Counted from the stretch's first letter, positions 34,801 to 46,600 are shown. The stretch is 64,000 nt of DNA from Pogona vitticeps (GCF_051106095.1 NC_135786.1:14292501-14356500); one strand, 5' to 3'. Notes: generated by a model from the sequence alone, not told the origin. Numbers and translations are program-made.

Positions 34801-37800
34801 ATCATCTGCACAATATGTATGGCTTTAAAGAGCACTTAATAAACCCTTTGTAAACCAAATTTAACTTTGTTCTGACTTTTTTTTTTGCCCATAGGAAAGC
34901 ATTAATTATATTTCAATGCATTCCTATGGGAAAATGCATTTCGCAAGACAACATTAACCGTGGAACGAATGAAATTCATCTTGCGAGGCACCACTGTATT
35001 TGCTAGTCTGATGGCTTTGTACCAGGGATAGGCTAAATATTGGTGGACTGCAATTCTCTACATGTCTTGTTATTGGCTCTGCAGGCTGAGGCCAATGAGA
35101 TTTGTAGTCAAGCACCGTTTTAGATGGTTGTTCTGGGTTTTTCGGGCTCTTTGGCCTGGTTCTTCCTGATGTTTTGCCAGTCTCTGTGGCCGGCATTTTC
35201 AGAGGACAGCAACCTGTGCTCTGGTGTAGTTGGCCAACTACATAACTGTCTGAATAAGAAGTATCTGAGAATATGTGGGCGGTAGGATAAAGCTACTTTA
35301 CAGAGTATTCCAAGTAGCAGCTATTGTTGCTGCTAGAGGTGCTTTTTTTTGTCCCACCTCTAAAAGGTCTCCCCCATTGCAGCATCAGACTGTGGATCAT
35401 GTCTCAGAAAGTTCTGTTGGCTCTCTCTATATTAGGAATCCAGCGCTACCTGAAAGCCTTTTGCTGTCGCTCCACCAGGGCTATGGGCAGTCTGTTTCCG
35501 TGATATGATTATTCCAGCCCTTGTCATTTGAGTTGATTTTTTTTTAAAATCAGGTTTTTGCGTCACTGCTGTACCTTGGTTTTCTTTTGTTAGCTGTATT
35601 GGGTGTTTAGAAAGAGATGCACATTCCTTAAAAATCATTTTGTAAAATAAGAAAGGCTGAAATTTTTGTAATCTTAAATTGCAATATGACTTTACACCTG
35701 AACGGAGCTATTATTACAGTATTGTTTGCTGTGCCCGGGGAAAGTCTACCTTTCTTATTGCCGTTGAGAAGGCAAAGGCTTTTCCTAAGACTGGGCAACT
35801 AGCCATACATTTGTGGCTGAGATGCAACTTGTCAGTTCACAATCCCAGTTTTTGAACGATAATAGAGGGACATTCTCCTTTCCTATCTTGAATCTGCCCG
35901 AACATCAAGGCTGGTATCATAGGCTTGTCATTCGCACAGATGGCGAATGTTTATTTTGGTGACCACAATTCCCTGGTGGCCATGCTGGCTGTCACATGTT
36001 GGAAGTTGTATCCCAATGCTGAAACACTCTGATCTCTGCACACACTGGCTCGACACAGAGAAATGACACGGCCTCCATGTTAAAGACCTGCTGCTGCGGA
36101 TCCTTCCCTTCCTTGGGGAGTCGAGCAGGTGTAACGATCCTGTCTCCCCTCCATTTCCTTACAGCAGGCTTCTCTGCTTTCACCCATTTTTAGGGAGTAT
36201 TTGATCATGCTTCTACTCTATAAGTTGTTCACAACTGAGTTTGTTCTTTCTTTTTGATGATTTTTTAAAATGCTGCCACATGGTTGCTATTTCTTAAATG
36301 TGATTTTTATGTGTTTTTTTTTTTCTTTCCCACAACATACTTTGGAAGATGTATTTGGAAAGTAGGGTAGAGATAATGCAAAGACTGCTCCAAATATTTT
36401 TACGTATCTTTTTAAGCCTCCATTTCCTTATTTTGACTGGGAGCTGAACTGGAGATTTTGGCAATCAAATTCTTCTGTTTATTTTGCAGCCTGTCAGAAG
36501 TTTAACCAGTGTGGAACATGTGTTACTTTTGGAAAATGCCACACGATAAAGAATTACACCCTCTGGAAAGTTGCAGATTTTGGAAACGTCAGTGGGCGAG
36601 AAAAAATGATGGCAGAAATCTATGAAAATGGACCAATCAGGTAAAGCAACTCAAAGGTGCTGAAATGATATTATTTACCCCTCATTTTTTTGTTTCTTTA
36701 AAATAAGGATGGGTGACGTGTTGCCTATCAGGTGATTTTTTTTTCAGCCCTGAGGAACCTCTTTTGAAAAATTTAATAAAGGGGGGGAGGTTAAAAAAAG
36801 AATCCTGTTTCAATTCCCAGACTCCTCCAGGAGTGGCACATATTGCACTGGGGGGGCCAGAAGACAGATAAGGTGACCTCCCGGGTCGAAATAGCCTCCA
36901 AAATGGAATCAGAAGTGTCTGCTTGCGTACTTTCTGTTTGCTTCCCCTCACATAGTCAAACACCAGCCATTTCCAGACCTGCTACAAGTTTGGCCCTCAA
37001 GGCCACTAAAGCTTGTGTACACCATTTTAAAAATGCAAAATTTAAAAACACAAACACTTCCAAATTCACACAACTGTCTGCAAGATCTAGCGATTAAAAA
37101 AAAATCAAAACAAATAAATACATTTAAAAAATTCAAAATGACAAAGGCTGCAGTTGCTGAAGTCTGACTTTGGAGAGGGGAGATCTGGCCTCATAGATCT
37201 TCTCTGAGCTTCCATGGAAATTTTCCACCTCATTTGCTCCCTTAGCAAAGGGGTGGGGAATAGAAAGCCTTTGGTCTTTCATGTTGACAGGGTCCCTGTA
37301 ATTCACTCATCCCTGTTATAGTCAGACAGAGTAAGGAACTGAACCTGTAGCTTATTGTTTAAATTCCCAATTAACTATGAAGCTTGGTAATTATTCTGTC
37401 GAAGGAACTGTATGTATATTATAATCGGTTTTCTGATTCAGTGTACATTAATTTCACACAGGACTTCAAAGACCCCACTGCTCACTTTGAAAAGTTAGTC
37501 CCATCTAAAAAGGCAGTCAGCTTTTATTAACAATTCAAAACTACCCTTAGCACCTGCTTTTTCTCAGCCTGTGGAAAACGCAGCAATCAGCTCTGCTTGA
37601 CCTAAACTGAAACCTAACTGTCTGCTTTCTGAACTCAGCCCTATGTGGCAGTTAAGCTGTCAGCTCTGCTGTCTATATTTCTGACTCTCGTCTGATTGGC
37701 TGCAGATGTTTCATGATCTGGAAATATTTCCTATTCTTGTCAATACTGAATAGAAAAGTATAGCTCTGTGGGAGAACTGGTATATTCTCATACTGTGCAC

Positions 37801-39941
37801 CATTATACATCTTCCCACCTCTGAAAATTGTAACGTTTTCTTGAAGAGCTAGACTGAGAATTCTTGATTCTTGTGATTTTACCTGGCGTGGATATTGAAA
37901 GCTTTGGGTTTCTATTAGCATTTTTAATGAGTTATAATTTCATTTAAACAGTTGTGGGATCATGGCCACTCCAAAGCTGGATGAATACACCGGAGGACTT
38001 TATGCAGAATACAACCCTTCTCCAGCCGTGAACCACATAGTCTCCGTCGCTGGCTGGGGAGTAGAAGACGGGAACGAGTACTGGATCGTTCGGAACTCCT
38101 GGGGTGAACCATGGGTAAGCAGGAGACAGAGATGAACATGAGTACTTTCCCCCCAATCTTTCTGGCAAGTATGCTGTTGTGCAACTGCGCCCATGCAGCA
38201 GTTGTGAGGTTGCTAGCCATGGCAAGTTGCTGCTAATTAAGAGTTCCTGTTTTTAAAATTATAATTTCAGAATGCACTCAACTTCCTATCGCTATGCGGG
38301 AGCCATATGCTCATCACCAGCATTGGAAAAAGGAACTCTTTAATTAGCAACAGACCGCTGTGGGTGTGACATCACGCCCACTGTGCAGGCAAGCCTATGG
38401 AACAGGATAGTGGCTTTTCTTTTGTCTGTAGATGGTGAAGTACATATTGTAAAGTGTGGAAGCTGGTTCTGAAGACCAAAATCTTTAGTCTCCTCACCCA
38501 GAAGGTTGCCTGATGGGCCCTAGGAGGGTTTTACCGGTGGCTTGCATTCTGGAAACGCCCTTGATATGCCCACTGGTCACGTTCGTGGGAGTGATCAGGG
38601 GACCAGCTGGGTTGTTCCATGTCAGAGGGAGGCTTGGAACCACAGCTTCCAAAGCCTCCTTGTTTCCTTCGCATGCCTCCAATTATCTCAGAGGTGGTTC
38701 AACTCTGTCTCACTGCAGCCATTGAGAAAGAGCAATAAAAATAAATGGAAGACCAGCATAAACAGTGGGAAAAGCTGCCCTCTGCCTACCGCCCTGACCA
38801 CTGTGAGCTAGCAGGGCTCTTGAGGCTTTGTCATGGATCTGTGACACACCACACACACACCCAGCACTGTACGTAGGACTGCTGTGAAAGTAACAAAGAG
38901 AATAAGTGTGGAGGAAGAGTGGTCTAAAATAATCTAAAGGTGGGAGGCTTGGGGAAGACATTTAAATACTGAAGGAGCACAAGATTATGAAGGAGGATTG
39001 CAAGGGGAAATGAACCTCGATGGTTTCTTGTATAGCATTAGCTGCTGCCTTGCCTTGAATCTTACCCCTTATCCATGGAGTTTAGTACAGTGGTGCCTCG
39101 TTTGACGACGTTAATTCATTCCAGCGAAATCGCTGTAGAGCGAAAATGTCGTCAAATGAAATTAAAAAAAACACATTGAAAACCACTCAGTGCATTCCAA
39201 TGGGCTGAATACCTGCTTGTCCAGGGAAGATCCTCCATGGGGCGGCCATTTTCGGTGCCTGCAGTGCGAAAAATCCCGAAGCAGGGAACCGATCATCGCA
39301 CAGCGAAAAAACCCCATTTAAACCATCATTTTGCAATTGCAAAAACGTCAACGTTAAGTGGATTCGTTAAATGGGGTAATCGTACAGCGGGGCACGACTG
39401 TACTATCTGTTCCAGCCTGGTGCCCTGCAGATGTTTTAGGCTTAAGCGTTCAACACCTCTGGCCAGTGGGGGCCAGTGTTTGGGGAGGCAAAAGCTTTGA
39501 TAGTCCAAAACATGCAGAGATCACAAGATTGTAAAGAAGGCTGAGGTACACATTGCATGGCAGTCCGGTTGCAGGTACCCATCTTTCTTGGCTCCCCTTG
39601 TAAAAGCTGGGCATTGAATATGAACTGTTGTGCATGCAGTATTGGATGACCCTTGCATCATAGACTGCAAGAGACAGTAGGCTCGCTGTTCTTGTGGCAT
39701 TCTTCCTCCCCCCCCATCCCCACCAGTTTAGATAGTAAACATTTTCCACGCTGAGTTTAAGAGACAAAAGTGATTGAACTTACATTCTTTCATCCTGCAT
39801 AACTAAGGCAAATTCTCTCTTTTGCAGGGTGAGCGAGGTTGGCTTAGGATTGTGACCAGCACTTACAAAGGGGGAAAAGGAAAGGACTACAATCTTGCTA
39901 TTGAAGATCAGTGTACTTATGGGGACCCCATTGTTTCTTGA
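28190..39941 (+). CDS. CTSZ: cathepsin Z (cathepsin X), copy 2
   Basis: Second complete cathepsin Z. Six exons join in frame with GT-AG borders at the same phases as copy 1: 28190-28311, 32944-33107, 34128-34307, 36490-36640, 37952-38114, 39828-39941. They encode 297 residues. The signal peptide is short ([14 protein letters not shown]). The propeptide holds GQSCYKP with the regulatory cysteine and lacks the human RGD (PLPRKHAGL instead). HIP is at 77-79. Catalytic residues are Cys85 (CGSCWAH), His234 and Asn254. Sequons are N177-YT and a new N188-VS; copy 1's NGT is absent. Exons 3, 4 and 5 differ from copy 1 at about 10/60, 9/50 and 7/55 residues, so the duplication is old or selected for difference. 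Exon sizes 2-6 equal those of copy 1. No break is seen. It is convergent with NELFCD, the arrangement known in mammals, so this may be the ancestral-position copy. Confidence 0.96.
28493..28498. promoter_or_regulatory. E-box CACGTG in CTSZ-2 intron 1
   Basis: A palindromic CACGTG core lies about 180 bp past exon 1, inside the CpG island. It matches the central six bases of the TFEB/CLEAR site but not its flanks (CC and CG). Weak evidence alone. Confidence 0.2.
28995..29283 (+). pseudogene. CTSZ exon-6 end plus 3'UTR relic
   Basis: This stretch is clearly homologous to copy-1 positions 17231-17509. It starts inside the last exon ('acaacctggctctggaagaa') and continues through the stop region and 3'UTR. 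Shared runs include 'gaggacatattagcac'-like sequence, 'tatgcagaatcctcc' and 'agactagacattgatttt'. The exon part is only about 55 bp and no longer keeps the reading frame; the upstream part of the exon and its acceptor are missing. It does not match the 3'UTR of copy 2, in whose intron 1 it sits. It therefore descends from a third, copy-1-like gene that was mostly deleted, or from a local partial duplication. Confidence 0.85.
29510..29750 (+). repeat. CR1 LINE 3' end, interrupted
   Basis: 'gtggataaccatctgtcaga' followed later by 'gacttgatggccttatagac' and 'catgattcaatgatttcatg' is the classic CR1 3' end (other copies at 51405 and 52013). The expected continuous sequence is split at about 29573-29699 by another LINE tail. 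Confidence 0.75.
29573..29699 (+). repeat. LINE 3' tail nested in CR1
   Basis: 'gtaagccgccccgagtagac' and 'ggcggggtataagttcaata' form the common L2/CR1-like 3' tail. It sits exactly where the CR1 consensus is broken, so it is a younger insertion. It ends in an 'aaaagtaaagtaaag' tail. Confidence 0.6.
29818..30003 (+). repeat. tRNA-derived SINE, in CTSZ-2 intron 1
   Basis: A box 'gagtggatagagtaatgg', B box GGGTTTGATTCC, then a body with 'tgccatggaaactcacc', 'aaaatcctattagggtcc' and 'tcagttctgatttgatggc'. Almost the same order as 41065-41262, hence one family. Confidence 0.8.
30030..30478. mobile_element. hAT (Charlie-like) non-autonomous element with 8-bp duplication
   Basis: Left end CAGGGGTGTCCAATC and right end GGTTGGACAAGCCTG are inverted. 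The flanks are the perfect 8-bp repeat GTCTACAG (30022-30029 and 30479-30486). The interior has 'tgggccacat/gtggcccacg' arms and a C-rich core. No transposase. Confidence 0.88.
30965..31400 (+). repeat. LINE 3' end (L2/CR1-like), in CTSZ-2 intron 1
   Basis: One frame (30992-31220) encodes [20 protein letters not shown] and KTCLFAQAF. This is the pattern seen at the C-terminus of L2/CR1-like LINE polyproteins. It is followed by a tail with 'gtaagccacccacagtcgtg' and an (AATA)n end. 5'-truncated. Confidence 0.7.
31401..32940. other. CTSZ-2 intron 1, no further gene
   Basis: No exon or bounded element is recognisable. A short (GT)n plus G-run lies at 32418-32443. The rest is unclassified. Confidence 0.5.
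33888..33970 (+). repeat. Penelope-like fragment (hairpin family)
   Basis: 'gaagacgtggacttgtctat' with 'gaaaattcacatt' and the tail 'ctttaaggtgccacaatg' match in order the minus-strand fragment at 13755-13838. Diverged. In CTSZ-2 intron 2, upstream of exon 3. Confidence 0.4.
34492..34996. mobile_element. pogo/Tigger-type MITE in CTSZ-2 intron 3
   Basis: CAGTGGTGCCTCGCTTGACG at the left and GCGAGGCACCACTG at the right, flanked by TA. The interior is AT-rich with 'cattaa...ccaatgcattcc' inverted blocks. No transposase frame. Confidence 0.85.
35120..35220 (-). repeat. Penelope-like fragment with decayed hammerhead-like core
   Basis: The plus strand reads 'atggttgttctgggtttttc', 'ttcttcctgatgttttgcca', 'gtctctgtggccggcatttt', 'cagaggacag'. 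Same order and orientation as the left half of the composite at 27306-27837. Confidence 0.6.
35221..36480. other. CTSZ-2 intron 3, nothing identified
   Basis: No exon, bounded repeat or RNA gene seen. Confidence 0.45.
37490..37715 (-). mobile_element. possible solo LTR (low confidence)
   Basis: On the minus strand a CCAAT-type 'agccaatcag' (about 37695), a TATA-like 'aatatag' (about 37672) and an AATAAA (about 37515) follow in LTR order within 200 bp. No internal retroelement region or duplicated flanks were found. In CTSZ-2 intron 4. It could be unrelated AT-rich sequence. Confidence 0.25.
39088..39400. mobile_element. pogo/Tigger-type MITE in CTSZ-2 intron 5
   Basis: CAGTGGTGCCTCGTTTGACG at the left and CGGGGCACGACTG at the right, with TA on both sides. 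A shorter member (313 bp) of the same family as 34492 and 44587. Confidence 0.78.
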
Positions 39942-40451
39942 GTCTGCACTGGCTTCTGTTTGGGGGGAAAAAGACTATTCCAGCTACTTAACTTCCTATT
40001 TTCAAGGGGATGCATTGATTTTATGCTGCATCTGTTAATCAGGGACTTATGGAACAATAATTCAACTGATCCTTCGGTCTTTCCTATGGAGTACTGTATA
40101 TACATATCCAAATGAATTGCATCTATTGGTTGCAGTACAAGAGAACACACATTTTAAAAAAGATTTTCTTATGGAACTCAGTTAATGATGATAAATTATT
40201 TTGTAGTTTACAAGAGCGGAGAGGGCTTTTTAAATTTTTGATAAAGTTTGTACTTCTTAGGAGCAGAGCTCCAGAATGACTTGAAATTGAACTTTTAAGT
40301 ATGAAATTGTACTAAATACATTGCTCTGTGTGCTGAGTGAAGATGACAGGCTGAACCTTGGTTGTGTAACTCTGAGAAAACTTTACCAGCATGGCGATGT
40401 TATTGCTGCCTTTTTTCTGGATGGAAATTTGCTCTTGACATTTTTACACTG

Positions 40452-40457
40452 AATAAA
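40452..40457 (+). terminator. CTSZ: polyadenylation signal of CTSZ copy 2
   Basis: AATAAA about 510 bp after the stop codon, followed within 20 bp by a T/G-rich 'ttttgtg' stretch. It is the first canonical signal downstream of exon 6, so the 3'UTR probably ends near 40475. Confidence 0.6.
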
Positions 40458-41064
40458 TTTTGTGAAAATTAAAATGATGATGAGACTAGTGGAAATATTA
40501 GATGGACCTTACAGCATTGTGGAGACGTGCTATTCATGTTTTTGCGAGCTGGCAGAAATTCACAAAAGTTAAATTGAGACTCCTTCCCTTCACTCTTTTT
40601 AGCTCTCCGTGAACCTGGTCTCGACCAGTGATGAGACTCACTGGTGAGAAATAATAGTGGTATAAATCAGAAACAGTTTTTTTCCCCTGAGTCACTAAGA
40701 ATTCACTCTTAATCCCCATTAGCTTTGGACATGCAGTCTTTTTCCTATGACCCATGTCTGCTTGACAGCTGACTTGGTATAAATAATAAATTTACTTACA
40801 TACTGTGCTTATAAGCATTAACTTCTTAAAAGCGGTCAACTTTTTCTTTCTGGTGGGGTTGGACCCAGATTCTTCAGTCGAGTGACTGGTGCAATAAAAG
40901 TTAAGAGCTCTGATCCTGTGACCATCAGCCACCTCACAGGATCCTGTAGCCTATCAGGTGCAGCAGCATCTGAAGAAAACATGTTGGTTAGAGCTGGGGA
41001 ACCTTTTGATTCTTGAGATGTGGTTGCACCCCATTTCCCATCAGTTACATTTAATGGCAGGAGG

Positions 41065-41262
41065 TACCCAGTGTAGTGCAGTGGACAGAGTAATGGACCA
41101 AGGGCTCAAAGAGACATGTGCGTAAATGGCCCAGCTCTGCCACGGAGTTGCCAAAACTACTCCATAAATACCCCACTTACCTTAAAAACACTACTAGGGT
41201 CATTATAAGGCAGTTCTGACTTAACAATACGAAGCAATAGAAAACAACTTGATGGGGCCACT
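41065..41262 (+). repeat. tRNA-derived SINE between CTSZ-2 and NELFCD
   Basis: 'tagtgcagtggacagagtaa' head, degenerate B box, then 'ctctgccacggagttgcc' and 'ggcagttctgacttaac' body. Same family as 29818-30003. Confidence 0.7.
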
Positions 41263-41269
41263 GATGGGC

Positions 41270-42700
41270 AATGTGTTCATGGGTTGAGATGCCCAAAAAT
41301 CCTGTCTGGGGAATTGCTGAAGAATTCTGGGAGTTGGAATCCAAAAAGAATTAAGAAATTAAAAGAGTACACCTCTAGTGGTATTTATGTGGCAGCTTCA
41401 TGACAAGTGTCCAAAACTGGTACAAACAGTGGCAGGGAAAGAGGACTGGGCAGCTTTTAATAAGTTTAACTGATATATTAAAACAATTAAAACTGGCTGT
41501 TCTCCGAAACTCAGACATGCATGACCAGGATTTCCAATTTCTCTCCTGCATTATAATTCTCCCTGCTGAACAGCACGTAGGTGCAGGGAGTTGCCACAAA
41601 AAGGTGCTTTGTAAACATGGGAGTGGGGGAGAATTTTTGCTGGCGAAATGGCCAACAGTAACACACTAACCCCTCCCTTCGCACCATGTCCTAATTGGAA
41701 AGCAGCCCCTTAAAAGCACTTTTTGTTAGCAAGGATTTTCCTTTGTTTCAAAAAAGGCACCAGCGCTGGCATGGAGAATCCCAAGCACACGATGTCAAGG
41801 TCTCATTTGGCCAACTACACCTAAAACTGCCGTAAGCAGTGCCATCTCCTATTTAACTAGATCGTTTCATCAGCACTGTCGTAGCTCCAGGTGTGGCTCT
41901 TAAAACAGCTCAGTGCAGGGCTGTGGCTACTTTTATCTGACTCCTACACTCTGGAGTCTTCCTTCCTCACAAGCAAGATCAGAAGCTATCTGCTTGCAAA
42001 AACTCCAGCAACCAACCCAGCCTAAACCGACCGTGCCCATTTGTCCTACAACCCAGCAGTGGTCCAGCATTCCTTGTGAGATTGTAGCTGGGGGGTTATG
42101 GCTCTGTGATGTTTCTCCTTTTGTTCTGGATCTCTGAGTGCTCCTGTTTTCCAGAATTGTAACAGAAACTAATCCAAGGAAGAATAAAGGTAGGGCTGGA
42201 GGACTTTGTAATGGGGAAGATCTCTCCAATCAGAGGTTGACTCATGAAACAGTGCAGTTGTGTTACAGCAAATAAAAGCTTAGCAGGAGGTACGAAAGAC
42301 AGCAAATAAAAGCTAGCAGGAGATAGGGAAGACTATTGGCTTAACAATCTTCAATTCATCCTTGCAAACACGACCACCAGTGTCTAAATTTTTGGATTCA
42401 TTTATAAATAAACTATCACTGTTTCTAAACATTTTGGGGATGGACATATACTGCCCTCAAGACATCTCTCCTGCGTTCCCACCAACATGGTCAGAACTGA
42501 TGGGAGGGTCAGCCCCCAACAACTTCGGCAGAGCCACAGATGCTCCTGCAGCTATTTATCATGGGAGGTAAAAGATGACTCTTTGCTCCACATTGATCTC
42601 AAGCAATGTTTTCTATACTAAATGACAAATACATGGATATTGACATGACATATTTTTCTGATTCATTATCTAGTTTTCACCTAAAACTCTTTAACAAAAT
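41270..42700. other. convergent intergenic spacer
   Basis: The two flanking genes end towards each other here. I see no exon, RNA gene or bounded mobile element. A local direct repeat 'gcaaataaaagct(t)agcagg' occurs twice near 42270-42320. Confidence 0.4.
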
Positions 42701-42727
42701 CAAGCAACATTTTCACCCAAGAGATAA

Positions 42728-42733
42728 TTTATT
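42728..42733 (-). terminator. NELFCD: candidate polyadenylation signal of NELFCD
   Basis: The complement reads AATAAA about 960 bp beyond the NELFCD stop. No earlier canonical hexamer was noticed. If used, the 3'UTR includes the hAT MITE at 42915-43140. Confidence 0.4.
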
Positions 42734-42914
42734 TAAAATTACACAGCTTTCTTTTTCTTTGTAATTTCTGTAGACATTATGTTAGGAAAGGTGGGGTCAC
42801 AACTATATTCTGGAATACAGTGGGAAATGTAATCACTTAGCAAATGAAAACTAATGAGTGATTCACAGGTGACAGTCATTAACTGGATGATAGTTGACGT
42901 CATTTCCACTAGCA

Positions 42915-43140
42915 CAGGGGCGCCGGTCCGTGGGCTTCCTTGAACTGGGCCAAGGACATGGATCTCCGGCACCCCGCACGCACACATGGTGGGCGTGTCG
43001 CGCTCGCGGGTGGGCATGTCACGCTTGTGTGCATGCACGCATGACACGCCCCTCCGCAAAGCATGACATGCCTATCCGTGAGCGCGGGGATGCCCCCGCC
43101 CCCAACCGATCCGCCATCCGAAAAAGGTTGGGGACCGTAG
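42915..43140. mobile_element. hAT-type MITE with perfect 8-bp duplication
   Basis: Starts CAGGGGCGCCGGTCCGTGGG and ends AGGTTGGGGACCGTAG. The flanking direct repeat is CACTAGCA (42907-42914 and 43141-43148). The interior is CpG-rich with repeated 'gcatgacacgcc'-like units. Probably lies within the NELFCD 3'UTR. Confidence 0.85.
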
Positions 43141-43691
43141 CACTAGCACATTTAACAAAGACATTTATAGGTTTAGGGGGGTGCAAATCAAATTGTCAGC
43201 TACACCACACTGATGTTTACTGAGGCTTATAATGAAACAACACACATGTACCATGCAAAAATTACTTGTTCCTGCAAGGTGGTGGTGATGCAAATAACTT
43301 TCTCTGTTGGAAAAGAACACCAAATCTTCCCTACATCCTGAAAGCAATCGTACATGGAAATAGCAAATTCATTAAGGAAATATTGCTGAAATAACACAGC
43401 CAACAGTTCCATTGTAGTCTATCAAACAAACAGCACAAACAAATGGCCTTTGTTCTGCTCCTCAAGTGTACTCAGGCTATGGGGCTGGCAATCAAAAGAA
43501 TTCAATTGGTCACAAGAACAACAACTGCATCCTAGAGAAGTAACATTAAGTTTTGAAGTGCACCAGGGCGACATTTTCAGTTCACCTAAAGTGCTAACCA
43601 GCACACCAGTTTTTTCTGTCGTTGGCATCTGCATTATCCTGTACTGCAGCACATAATCCATGGCATCAGCAGGTGTCCTTTTTCCTTTTGT

Positions 43692-46600
43692 TCAGTTGAC
43701 CACGATGAAATTCGATTTGCAATGAGCTTTAACAAAAAGAAACACAAGATGATGGTTGTGTATATAACCAGAGTGACTAAATTGGATTGATCTCAACCAG
43801 CTGCTCCAAAACGAAAAGCAGCTGACCATCTGTGCTTATTCATATTTTAATCTCACTTTGCAAAAATAATCAAACACGCCCATTCTCAAGCATATCTACA
43901 TTCAGCATCTCCACTGCTTGTTACATACAGTGGTGAGGTTGGTTTTCACCTACCAGTCCTTATCTCACAAAACACTGTTTTTTAAAATACCAAGAGCCAT
44001 TCTGTTTCTTCAGTTCCTGAATGGTAAACTGCTAGTTTACGTATGACTTTGCATGACAGCTGAGAGAGGGAAAGGAATTGTTTCAGGCCACAGACTCTTT
44101 GCCCGTGCTTTGGAATAACTTAGTATGTTTCAGGCGCTGGTGTATGCTCTCTACCATTTATGAAACCTTCTGTCTATGCCAAAACCGAAGAAAGGCGGGT
44201 TAGTTTAGTTTTACCTATGTTGTGTTCAGAGGCCTTAATTAAAGCAACTTTTTAGGCCTGGCAGTGACTGAACAGACTGAGTGAAAATTCAAAGCACAAC
44301 ACTGGTGAAGGACCAGATATTACCTATAAACTCTGTGACAGGATCATGCTCGCCTTCAGCCTTTATGGTGCCGGCAATGCTGTCATTTTCTAAGATAGGA
44401 AGAAAAAGCTGCACGAAGTCCGAGGTGTATGGAGGAGCGATCACATCCAACACCTGAGATGTAAGATAGCAAAAACGCTCGGTTGTTAGGATTTCACACT
44501 GAATCATAAAGCCATTGGCCAGAGCATTCCCCTCCACCTTGAGATGCCTATCACTTAACCAAAGCAGACACACATACTTTTTAGTACAGTGGTGCCCCGC
44601 AAGACGGGCGCTCCGTTTCACGACAAAATTGCTTGACGATGTTTTTGCGATCGCAAAACGATGTTCCCTATGGGGGAATTTCGCTTTGCGATGATCGGTT
44701 CTCTGCTTCGGGAACGATCATCACAAATTGATGATTTTTTAACAGCTGATTTGCTGTTTCAAAATGGCCACCGGGTAAACCAAATGGCTGCCTGCTGTGT
44801 TTTCGCATGGATTCCTCGCTGCATAGGCAGCGAAAATGGCCGCGCTATGGAGGATCTTCGCAGGACGGTGAGTTTGAAGCCCCTAGGAACACAATCTGGT
44901 TTTAATGCGTTTCGATGGGCTTTTAAAAATCGCATTACGTTTTCGTTCTACAGCGATTTCGCTGGAACGAATTAACGTGATGCGAGGCACCACTGTACTT
45001 CTGTCTAGAGATGGTGTGTCTAGCTAGACAGAAGCCCCATTCAGGTACCAGAAAGTGTGTGGAATGTTCCCAGGTTGACAGTGGCATGCTAGCTCCTCTC
45101 CCTCCATCCCCGGTTTCACTGTTGCCCTCCATAAGAAGAATGTCTGAAAAGCAGCCTCCACTACCCATGGGGGCTTGGAAAACGAATTGGGACCCATGAA
45201 CATTAGGGTTCCAAATTAAGAGCTCTTGCGGCTTCTCCTCCATGTGTAAGAGGATGATGAAACCCGAGACAGAGCATGGTGAGACACACAGTGTTTTCTA
45301 TGCGTGAATATTACGCACAATGTGGAGATAAGCAGAGGTGGCACCCTCCCATGAAATAACACTTAACAACATTGGAGCCAACATGGCCTAGCCCAAAATG
45401 GTGCCCAACATGGATTCATTCAAAGATGCCTTCTGAACCTCAGTTTTTAACTGCCGAGGGAAAGGCATTCGTTCTGGTGCTTACACACCCACAGAAGAAG
45501 CCATTCTTTTACTGATGGGCAGAAAATCTTCATTACAGATAGGTAAGATTTTCACGTAGAAAAAGAATAATGAGCAGATTTCTGCAAGCAGATTTGCAGA
45601 AAGGCAGCTTCTCTTAGATGTCGCACGTCTGGGCAGCCACTGACCTCAGTCACAAAGTATCGGATGAGAGAAATGTCCGTGTCCAGCTTTTCAAGGCACT
45701 TGCGGATATAGCCGACCACTGGAAGAACGTATCCTCGGCTCAGCAAGTGCACCATCCTGTCCAGAAGGGTCTTCTTCAGTTCCAGCTGAAATGACAGAAA
45801 TGACAGTAACATGTTTGATGCTTCCGCTTACTAAATGGTGTTATCTGTCCTTCAGTCCAACCGACACATCAGGGCAGGGATGCCACCAGGAATCTCTTAA
45901 TTTCCTCATAAAGGATGCTAGGATCACATTAGAAAAGAACTGCTTTATTTGAATGAGAAGATCCGTCTAATTCAACCTGCTCTCTCTGGTCTGATTCTTA
46001 ACAGCACCCCTTGAAAGAGGCTCCACAAGTGAAGAAGCTTCCAGCTACTGTTGCCCTTTCATGGTTTCAACCAGCTTGTGTTTGCGCAATGCATTCTTCT
46101 AATGCAAGAAAAGACCTGCTTTTAAAAGGAAAACAAAGTAGGAAGTTACCGTAATTTGGGATCTCCCTTTCATGAGAACCTTCCCAGCCATGGACTGCAA
46201 TATTCATTCCTTTTGTTCCAAGCACCAGGATCTCAGAAGGCAGCAGGATTCTATGTCTATAAGCAGTTCACATACAGAGTCCCCTTCAGCATCAGGTGAA
46301 AGGAGGGAGCTGATTTCTCCCCGGCAGCCCAGCTTGCTTCCGAAGCCAAAAAGGCAGGGAGAAAGAGCAGGAAGTTCGTACTTCCCGCCCTTTCTCCCTG
46401 CCTTTTTGTCTTCAGAGAGCTCCGAAGCCGCCCATCGCGGCAGCGGGGACCCCCAGGGAGGTCTCCCAGGGCTTGCACGCCACCATGGGAGACCTCCCTG
46501 GGGGTCCTCCCCACCGCGATCGGTGCCTTCAGAGGTTTCAAAGGGCTTTTCCCGACATCGGAGGAAGCCCTTTGAAAGCTCCAAAGGCACCAGAGGCAGC

